From assembly GCA_035718085.1 (NCBI GenBank), contig DASTHS010000045.1, positions 1 to 13,697 on the forward strand: a stretch of 13,697 bases of DNA, written 5' to 3'. The DNA is from DASTHS01 sp035718085. Its GTDB lineage: Bacteria > Actinomycetota > Acidimicrobiia > Acidimicrobiales > Palsa-688. Shown here piece after piece: positions 6,279 through 11,783 of this stretch. Positions within the stretch are counted from its first letter, which is position 1, and every line of letters begins with the position of its first letter. Both the position numbers and the translations under genes were made by a program. The notes beneath the pieces are model-generated. The model was not told the origin of the DNA, did no database searches, and saw only the letters and a program-made list of their open reading frames with translations.

Positions 6279-7464
6279 AGGCCCCGTCGAAGGCGGCGAA
6301 GAGGGCGGCGTAGGCGGCGGTGGCCTGGGCCAGTCGCTCCAGCGACACCCACTCGTCGACGACGTGGGCCTGGGCCACGTCGCCGGGCCCGCACACGACG
6401 GCGGGGATGCCGGCCTGGTTGCGCACGAAGCGGGCGTCGGTGGTGAAGCTCATGCCGATCATGGCGGCCGGGGCCCCCGTCGCCGACGCCACGGCGGCCG
6501 CCACCCGCCCGAGGAACGGCGCCGACGGGTCGAGCTCGCTGGCCTCGCCGAACACCCTGCGCTGCCACTCCCAACGCACCCCCGGCGCCAGCGGCACCGT
6601 GGCCAGGTGGGCCTGCAGCTCGGCCTCGGTCGACTCCGCCGTGGCCCCGGGCAGCACCCGCCGGTCGACGCCGAAGCGGCAGGTCTCGGCCACCACGTTC
6701 AGCCCGCTCCCGCCCTCGATGGTGCCGACGTTGCAGGTGGTCCGGCCGAGCAGCGGGTGCTCGGCGGCGGCGCCGAATCGTCGCCCGTGCAGGGCCCCCA
6801 CCATGGCCGCCGCTGCCGCGATCGCCGAGGCCCCCTCGTCGGGGCGGCTGGCGTGGCCGGGGCGGCCGTGCACGGTGACGTGGCCTTGCAGCAGCCCCCG
6901 CTCGGCGATGCAACACGCCATGCCGGTCGGCTCGGGCACCAGGCAGGCGTCACCCCGGAGCAGGCCGGCGTCGAGCAGGGCGGCGGTGCCGAGGCCGCCG
7001 CCCACCTCTTCGTCGGCCACGAGGTGGAACGTGAGGTCGCACGCCGGCGCCACCCCGGCCCGGGCCAGCACGTCGAGGGCGCAGATCGCGGCGGCGATGC
7101 CGCCCTTCATGTCGGCCGCCCCCCGCCCGTAGAGCCGCCCGTCGCGCACCGTGGGCTCGAACGGGTCGCTCGCCCACGCATCGGGCCGGGCCGGCACCAC
7201 GTCGAGGTGCCCGTTGACCAGCAGGCGCGGCCGGTCGCCCGGGCCGTCGGGGTGGGCGACATCGACGACGAGCGACACCCGGCCCGGCTCCGGCTCCACC
7301 TCGGTGCGCCGCTCGACCCACCGGCCGAGGGCGGCGTCGAGCGCCGGCAGGGCCGGGCGCTCACCACCCGGCGGGTTCGAGGTGTCGACGGCGACGAGGG
7401 CGGCGGCCACGCCGACCACCTCGTCGAGGTCGACGTGCGCGGAGAACGTCGGTTGCCCGGCCAC
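6277..7464 (-). CDS. M20 family metallopeptidase (ArgE/DapE/ACY1 type deacylase)
   Basis: A 395-residue two-zinc amidohydrolase of the acetylornithine deacetylase / succinyl-diaminopimelate desuccinylase family, removing an acyl group or cleaving an amide in the cytoplasm. Numbered from the chosen start, the zinc ligands and catalytic residues are H86 (NGHLDVVP), D118 (GRGAADMKGG), E152/E153 (ADEEVGG), E178 (PEPTG) and H367 (AQAHVVDE). All are present. The lid/dimerisation domain shows GRPGHASRP. Length is normal for the family. Two adjacent GTG codons could start it (7467 or 7464). I prefer 7464 because it lies 6 nt from a TAGCGT element, whereas 7467 is only 3 nt away. There is no arginine or lysine pathway gene nearby, so ArgE or DapE cannot be chosen. 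It is divergent from meaB and convergent with the hydrolase. Confidence 0.87.
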   Translation of the reverse strand: MAGQPTFSAHVDLDEVVGVAAALVAVDTSNPPGGERPALPALDAALGRWVERRTEVEPEPGRVSLVVDVAHPDGPGDRPRLLVNGHLDVVPARPDAWASDPFEPTVRDGRLYGRGAADMKGGIAAAICALDVLARAGVAPACDLTFHLVADEEVGGGLGTAALLDAGLLRGDACLVPEPTGMACCIAERGLLQGHVTVHGRPGHASRPDEGASAIAAAAAMVGALHGRRFGAAAEHPLLGRTTCNVGTIEGGSGLNVVAETCRFGVDRRVLPGATAESTEAELQAHLATVPLAPGVRWEWQRRVFGEASELDPSAPFLGRVAAAVASATGAPAAMIGMSFTTDARFVRNQAGIPAVVCGPGDVAQAHVVDEWVSLERLAQATAAYAALFAAFDGA

Positions 7465-7470
7465 CACGCG

Positions 7471-7476
7471 ACGCTA
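7471..7476 (-). promoter_or_regulatory. Putative leaderless -10 element (TAGCGT) of the M20 peptidase gene
   Basis: On the minus strand TAGCGT is followed by CGCGTG and then the GTG at 7464, with no Shine-Dalgarno. The hexamer is identical to those before the enoyl-CoA hydratase and glgE. It lies back to back with the meaB -10, with only 7 bp between the two hexamers. Confidence 0.5.
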
Positions 7477-7480
7477 CCGC

Positions 7481-7489
7481 TGGCAGGAT
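7481..7489 (+). promoter_or_regulatory. Putative extended -10 (TGG-CAGGAT) of meaB, leaderless
   Basis: CAGGAT (7484-7489) keeps the A2 and T6 of the -10 consensus and is preceded by TGn, an extended -10 feature that could offset the missing first T. Eight nt (GGCGGGCC) separate it from the GTG at 7498. No Shine-Dalgarno is convincing. It is weaker than the TAGnnT elements elsewhere. Confidence 0.4.
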
Positions 7490-7497
7490 GGCGGGCC

Positions 7498-8394
7498 GTG
7501 CCCGCACCACCGCCCTCACCTCGCGACCTGCTCAGCGCCGCCCGGGCCGGTGACCGGCGGGCGACCGGCCGGCTGCTGTCGCTGGTCGAGCGCGGCGGCG
7601 ACGCCGCCCGGCAGGTGGCGGCGGTGACCTTCGCCCCCTCCGCAGAGGCCCGCCACGTCGTCGGTGTCACCGGGGCGCCGGGCGCCGGCAAGTCGACCCT
7701 GACCGACCGCTACGTCGGGGTGCTGCGCGCCCGCGGTGACCGGGTCGCCGTGCTCGCCGTCGACCCGTCGTCGCCCTTCTCGGGCGGTGCCATCCTCGGT
7801 GACCGGGTGCGCATGCAGTCGCACTTCCTCGACGAGGGGGTGTTCATCCGCTCGATGGCCACCCGCGGCCACCTGGGCGGGTTGGCGCTCGCTGCGCCCG
7901 AGGCGATCCGGGTGCTGGCCGCCGCCGGCTACCCCCTCGTGGTGGTCGTCAACCCAGGGTGGGGCGACTCGGTGCAGGCCAACAAGGCCGGCCTGCTCGA
8001 GGTCGCCGACGTGTTCGTGGTGAACAAGGCCGACCGCGACGGCGCCGAGCAGACCCGGCGCGACCTCGAGTCGATGCTCGACCTCGGCACGACCGCCGCC
8101 GACTGGCGGCCGCCGGTCGTGCTCACCGCCGCCTCGAGCGGTGACGGCGTCGACGCCCTGGCCGACGCCGTCGATGCCCACCGCGCCCACCTCGAGGGCA
8201 CCGGCGCCCTCGAGGAGCGCCGGCGGCGCCGCCTGGCCGACGAGCTCGATGCCGTGCTGGTCCGGCTGCTCGAGCGCGACGTGCGGGCGCTGCGCGACGG
8301 GGCCGCCCACCGCGACGCGCTCGCCCGGGTGGTCGCCCACGAGCTCGACCCGCACGCCGCGGCGGTCGCCCTCGTCGCCGAGCTGCGCGCCTGA
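7498..8394 (+). CDS. meaB: MeaB/ArgK-type G3E GTPase lacking the G3/switch II segment (methylmalonyl-CoA mutase chaperone homologue)
   Basis: MeaB proteins gate cofactor loading and protect the B12-dependent methylmalonyl-CoA mutase, using GTP. This 298-residue protein has the P-loop GAPGAGKST (59-67), VAVLAVDPSSPFSGG (83-97), ILGDRVRMQ (99-107), ATRGHLGG (121-128), the G4 motif NKAD (176-179) and a helical C-terminal region. Odd: between AAGY (142-145) and NPGWGD (152-157) there are only six residues, PLVVVV. Relatives carry about 22 more there, including ETVGVGQ, the G3 motif that binds Mg and contacts the gamma-phosphate. The frame stays open, so this is a clean in-frame loss or an assembly error. 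Without G3, GTP hydrolysis should be impaired. Start GTG fits a leaderless promoter. The enoyl-CoA hydratase follows 26 nt later; no mutase gene is in the window. Confidence 0.85.
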   Translation: MPAPPPSPRDLLSAARAGDRRATGRLLSLVERGGDAARQVAAVTFAPSAEARHVVGVTGAPGAGKSTLTDRYVGVLRARGDRVAVLAVDPSSPFSGGAILGDRVRMQSHFLDEGVFIRSMATRGHLGGLALAAPEAIRVLAAAGYPLVVVVNPGWGDSVQANKAGLLEVADVFVVNKADRDGAEQTRRDLESMLDLGTTAADWRPPVVLTAASSGDGVDALADAVDAHRAHLEGTGALEERRRRRLADELDAVLVRLLERDVRALRDGAAHRDALARVVAHELDPHAAAVALVAELRA

Positions 8395-8407
8395 CCGGGC
8401 GTCGCCC

Positions 8408-8413
8408 TAGCGT
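8408..8413 (+). promoter_or_regulatory. Putative leaderless -10 element (TAGCGT) of the enoyl-CoA hydratase gene
   Basis: TAGCGT is followed by 7 nt (GGCCGTC) and GTG 8421, with no Shine-Dalgarno. This placement argues that 8421, not the in-frame GTG at 8412 that overlaps the hexamer, is the true start. It also suggests the gene can be transcribed independently of meaB. Confidence 0.5.
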
Positions 8414-8420
8414 GGCCGTC

Positions 8421-9197
8421 GTGCCCGACGAGCTCGTCCACCTGCAGCGCCGACCCGACAACGTGGCGCTGGTCACCCTCGACCGCCCCAAGGCCAACGC
8501 CCTGTCGATCGAGCTGCTGGCGCAGCTCGAGGCGGTGGCCGACGCCCTCGCCGCCGACCTGCCCGGGGCCGTGGTCGTCACCGGGGGCCCGAAGATCTTC
8601 GCGGCCGGTGCCGACATCTCCGGCTTCGGCGGCCCCGACGAGGCGGCCGCCTACGGCGCCCAGTTCCGCCGCAGCTTCGACAAGCTCGCCGCCCTGCCCC
8701 GCGCCGTGGTCGCCGCCGTCGCAGGGTACGCGCTGGGCGGCGGTTGCGAGCTGGCCCTGGCCTGCGACCTGCGGGTGGCGTCGCAGACCGCCACCTTCGG
8801 CCAGCCGGAGATCCTGCTCGGCATCATCCCCGGGGCGGGGGGCACCCAGCGCCTCACCCGCCTGGTGGGGCCCGGCCGGGCCAAGGAGCTGGTGCTCACC
8901 GGCCGGCAGGTCAAGGCCGACGAGGCGCTGGCCATCGGCCTGGTCGAGCGTGTCGTGCCGGCCGGCGGCGAGCTCGACGCCGCCCTGGAGCTGGCCGCCA
9001 CCCTCGCCGCCGGGCCGCTGGTGGCGCACGGCCACGCCAAGGCGGCCATCGACGGCGGCCTCGACGGGCCGCTGGCCGCCGGCCTCGACCTGGAGGCCGA
9101 GCGCTTCGTGGAGGTGTTCCGCACCGACGACGCGGCCAACGGCGTGCGGTCGTTCCTCGAGAAAGGCCCCGGGAAGGCGACCTTCCGGGGTCGCTGA
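8421..9197 (+). CDS. Enoyl-CoA hydratase/isomerase (crotonase) family protein
   Basis: A 258-residue crotonase, the standard length, acting on CoA thioesters in the cytoplasm, most simply by hydrating a 2-enoyl-CoA to 3-hydroxyacyl-CoA. The oxyanion-hole and CoA-binding segments are seen in FAAGADIS (60-67) and GYALGGGCELALACDLR (102-118). Both catalytic glutamates of true hydratases are present: E110 in GGGCE and E130 in GQPEILLGIIPGAGGTQRL (127-145 region). So hydratase activity is likelier than the isomerase or dehalogenase variants. Start GTG 8421 was chosen over 8412 from the TAGCGT spacing, and it fits the family N-terminus. It follows meaB by 26 nt, consistent with fatty-acid or branched-chain acyl-CoA degradation. 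It is convergent with glgP, 5 nt between stops. Substrate not determinable. Confidence 0.9.
   Translation: MPDELVHLQRRPDNVALVTLDRPKANALSIELLAQLEAVADALAADLPGAVVVTGGPKIFAAGADISGFGGPDEAAAYGAQFRRSFDKLAALPRAVVAAVAGYALGGGCELALACDLRVASQTATFGQPEILLGIIPGAGGTQRLTRLVGPGRAKELVLTGRQVKADEALAIGLVERVVPAGGELDAALELAATLAAGPLVAHGHAKAAIDGGLDGPLAAGLDLEAERFVEVFRTDDAANGVRSFLEKGPGKATFRGR
9165..9192. terminator. GC-rich hairpin at the echA/glgP convergent junction
   Basis: CCCCGGGAAGG (9167-9177) pairs with CCTTCCGGGG (9181-9190) across a CGA loop, with one bulged G. G9166-T9191 and G9165-C9192 extend the stem to about 12 pairs. It overlaps the last codons of the enoyl-CoA hydratase and ends about 10 nt before the glgP stop on the other strand. 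No T-run follows, so it would be an I-shaped hairpin terminator acting in both directions, if at all. Confidence 0.4.
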
Positions 9198-9202
9198 CGG
9201 GG

Positions 9203-11719
9203 CTACGCCCAGGCCACGCAGCCGAGCTCGACCGGCTGGGCCAGGTCGGGGTGGGCCGGCAGCACCCGCACCGTGTAGCCGTGCCGGCCGGCGCGGTCGG
9301 CGGCGAACGAGCCCGCCCACCGGTCACCGACGCGGGCCATGCGCACCACCTCGGTGCCCTGCATCTCGTCGCCCGCCGCCACCGAGCCGTGCACCAGCTC
9401 CACGGCCACATCCTCGGGCGAGAGGCCGCCCAGCTCGAGGGTGACCTCCACCCGGCGGACCTCGCCGAGGGCCACGGCCCCGTCGTCGTCGGCGGAGTGC
9501 ACCGAGACGACGCGCACCTCGGGCCACGCGGCGGCGACGCGCAGCTTCCAGGCGGCCAGGGCCTTCGCCTTGGCGTTGCCGTCGGCGGTGAGCGCCTGGC
9601 TGCGGGCGGCGGTGGGCTCGTAGAACTGCTCGACGTAGTCGCGCACCATGCGCGACGCCATCACCTTGGGGCCGAGACCGCGCAGCGAGGCCCGCATCCG
9701 CGCCACCCACGCCCGGGGGTAGCGACCGCCGCCGTGGTCGTAGAACGCCGGCACCACCCGGTCCTCGAGGATCTCGAAGAGGCTGTTGGCCTCCAGGGCG
9801 TCGCGGGCGTCGAGGTCGTCGATGCCGTCGGCGGACGCGATGGCCCACCCGTTGTCGCCGTCGTACATCTCGTCCCACCAGCCGTCGGAGATCGAGCAGT
9901 TGAGCGCCCCGTTCAGCGCCGCCTTCTCGCCGCTGGTGCCGCTGGCCTCGAGGGGCCGGCGCGGCGTGTTCAGCCACACGTCGCTGCCCTGGTAGAGCAT
10001 GCGGGCGACGGAGATGTCGTAGTCCTCCACGAAGGTGATGCGGTGGCGCACCTCCGGGTCCCGGCTGAAGCGCACGATGCGGCTGATCATCTCCTTGCCC
10101 ACGTCGTCGGCGGGGTGGGCCTTGCCGGCGAACACCAGCTGCAGCGGGCGGCTCTCGTCGAGCAGCAGCGCCTTGAGCCGCTCGGGCTGGCTGAGCAGCA
10201 GCGTCGCCCGCTTGTAGGCGGCGAAGCGGCGGGCGAAGCCGACGATGAGCAGGCGGGGGTCGAGCACGTCGTCGACCCAGGAGGTGTCGGCGGCGGGCAC
10301 GCCGCGCGCCTGCAGCGACCGGCGCAGGCGGTCGCGCACGAACACCACCAGGGCCTCCCGGCCCTGCTCGCGCACCCGCCACAGCTCGTCGTCGCGGGCG
10401 TCGTCGATGCCGGCCCACTCGTCGGGCCCCGACTCGTCCCACGCCGGTGACACGTACTTGGAGAGCAGGTCGTCCATCTCCGACGACGCCCAGGTGCGGC
10501 CGTGCACACCGTTGGTGACCGACTGGATCGGCACCTCGTCGACCGGCACCGGTGGCCACAGCGGCTGGAACATGCGGCGGCTGGTGTCGCCGTGCAGCTT
10601 GGCGACACCGTTCGACATGCCGGCGAGGCGTAGCCCCATCACCGCCATGTTGAAGGGGGCCTCGGGGCTCTCGCCGGGGAAGTGGCCGAGCGACATGAGG
10701 GTGTCGATGCTCACGCCGCACTCGTCGGCCCACCCGGAGAAGTAGCGCTCCATGAGGTCGCGCCCGAAGCGGTCGATGCCCGCCGGCACCGGGGTGTGGG
10801 TCGTGAAGCAGGTGCCCGCTCGCACCGCCTCGATGGCCTCGGCCCACGACAGGCCCGCACCGGTGATCAGCTTGCGGATGCGCTCCAGGCCGAGGAAGCC
10901 GGCGTGGCCCTCGTTGGTGTGGAACACCTGGGTGGCCACACCGAGCGCGTCGAGGGCGCGCACGCCGCCGATGCCGAGCAGGATCTCCTGGCGGATGCGG
11001 TGCTCGGTGCCCCCGCCGTAGAGGCGGTCGGTCACCGCTCGCAGCTCGGCGCCGTTGGCGTCGACGTCGGCATCGAGCAGGTACAGCCGCACCCGGCCGA
11101 CCTGGGCCAGCCACACCTGCGCCTCGAGGGGGGTGCCCGCCATGTCGACGCGCACGCGGGTGCCCTCGACGAGGGTCAGGGCCATGGCGTGGGGGTCGAG
11201 CAGCGGGTAGCGCTCCTCCTGCCAGCCGTCGCCGTTGAGCGACTGGCGGAAGTAGCCCATGCGGTACATCAGCCCGATGCCCGTCAACGGCACGCCGAGG
11301 CTGCTCGCCGCCTTCAGGTGATCGCCGGCGAGCACACCGAGGCCCCCGGAGTACTGGGGGATGGCCTCGGCGATGCCGAACTCGGGCGAGAAGTAGGCGA
11401 CGGCGCGCAGCGGGCTCTCGGGCCGACCCTGGAACCAGCGCGGCGAGCTCAGGTACCGGCGGAGGTCGTCGTGGACCTCGCCGAGGAACCCCATGAACGC
11501 CGGGTCGGCGGCCAGCTGCCCGAGGCGGTGGCCGCCGACCTGGCCCAGCAGGCGCACCGGGTCGTGGAAGGTGAGCTCCCAGATGCGGGGGTCGACCCAC
11601 CGGAACAGGTCGCGGGTGCGCTCGTCCCACGACCACCGGAGGTTCACCGCCAGCTCCTGGAGCGGAGCGAGCTGCTCCGGCAGCCGGGCCCGGACGGTGA
11701 AGCTGCGGAAGGCCTTCAT
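9203..11719 (-). CDS. glgP: Alpha-1,4-glucan phosphorylase GlgP (DUF3417-containing actinobacterial type)
   Basis: Phosphorolyses alpha-1,4-glucan (glycogen) to glucose-1-phosphate with pyridoxal phosphate, in the cytoplasm. The 838-residue protein starts MKAFRSFTVRARLPEQL, with a DUF3417 region (about 1-110: NLRWSWDE, PRIWE). The glucosyltransferase core follows: AYFSPEFGIAEAIPQYSGGLGVLAGDH (108-134), HTNEGHAGF (267-275), TTHTPVPAGIDRF (306-318), SVTNGVHGRTW (400-410), GFARRFAAYKR (494-504), FAGKAHPADD (530-539) and EASGTSGEKAALNG (591-604). K599 is the expected PLP lysine. The frame is open further upstream, but the family N-terminus and the TAGCTT element 8 nt before ATG fix this start. 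It is divergent from glgE, the order known from Mycobacterium (Rv1328/Rv1327c). GlgP would degrade the glucan that GlgE makes. Confidence 0.95.
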   Translation of the reverse strand: MKAFRSFTVRARLPEQLAPLQELAVNLRWSWDERTRDLFRWVDPRIWELTFHDPVRLLGQVGGHRLGQLAADPAFMGFLGEVHDDLRRYLSSPRWFQGRPESPLRAVAYFSPEFGIAEAIPQYSGGLGVLAGDHLKAASSLGVPLTGIGLMYRMGYFRQSLNGDGWQEERYPLLDPHAMALTLVEGTRVRVDMAGTPLEAQVWLAQVGRVRLYLLDADVDANGAELRAVTDRLYGGGTEHRIRQEILLGIGGVRALDALGVATQVFHTNEGHAGFLGLERIRKLITGAGLSWAEAIEAVRAGTCFTTHTPVPAGIDRFGRDLMERYFSGWADECGVSIDTLMSLGHFPGESPEAPFNMAVMGLRLAGMSNGVAKLHGDTSRRMFQPLWPPVPVDEVPIQSVTNGVHGRTWASSEMDDLLSKYVSPAWDESGPDEWAGIDDARDDELWRVREQGREALVVFVRDRLRRSLQARGVPAADTSWVDDVLDPRLLIVGFARRFAAYKRATLLLSQPERLKALLLDESRPLQLVFAGKAHPADDVGKEMISRIVRFSRDPEVRHRITFVEDYDISVARMLYQGSDVWLNTPRRPLEASGTSGEKAALNGALNCSISDGWWDEMYDGDNGWAIASADGIDDLDARDALEANSLFEILEDRVVPAFYDHGGGRYPRAWVARMRASLRGLGPKVMASRMVRDYVEQFYEPTAARSQALTADGNAKAKALAAWKLRVAAAWPEVRVVSVHSADDDGAVALGEVRRVEVTLELGGLSPEDVAVELVHGSVAAGDEMQGTEVVRMARVGDRWAGSFAADRAGRHGYTVRVLPAHPDLAQPVELGCVAWA

Positions 11720-11727
11720 GGGCGCCG

Positions 11728-11733
11728 AAGCTA
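11728..11733 (-). promoter_or_regulatory. Putative leaderless -10 element (TAGCTT) of glgP
   Basis: On the minus strand TAGCTT is followed by 8 nt (CGGCGCCC) and then ATG of glgP. The spacing and even the GC-rich spacer closely match glpX (CGCCGCCC). No Shine-Dalgarno is present. No clear -35 is seen in the 64-nt divergent gap. Confidence 0.55.
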
Positions 11734-11766
11734 CCCGGCCCCCCGGTCGGTGCCCCCCCGGCTCCC
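11734..11766 (-). other. G-tract cluster between the divergent glgP and glgE promoters (possible G-quadruplex)
   Basis: Read on the minus strand, four runs of at least three G occur in 33 nt: GGG, G7, G6 and GGG, with loops of 4, 8 and 2 nt. One loop is one base above the usual 7-nt limit for predicted quadruplexes. The cluster fills the space between the two -10 elements. It could be a structural or protein-binding element, or only extreme base composition. Confidence 0.3.
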
Positions 11767-11769
11767 GCG

Positions 11770-11775
11770 TAGCGT
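11770..11775 (+). promoter_or_regulatory. Putative leaderless -10 element (TAGCGT) of glgE
   Basis: TAGCGT is followed by 8 nt (GGCCGCAC) and GTG 11784, the start that matches the GlgE N-terminus. No Shine-Dalgarno. The hexamer and first five spacer bases (TAGCGTGGCCG) are identical to those before the enoyl-CoA hydratase gene at 8408. Confidence 0.55.
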
Positions 11776-11783
11776 GGCCGCAC

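Noticed and set aside
6277..7464. Assigning the M20 peptidase as argE or dapE
   Set aside because: The catalytic residues are common to the whole family and no arginine or lysine pathway gene is adjacent.
9921..9950. GlgP PLP-lysine motif reads GTSGEK where classical phosphorylases have GTSGMK
   Set aside because: The lysine itself is kept, and I believe Glu at this place is usual in the actinobacterial DUF3417-type enzymes, so it is not a sign of lost activity.
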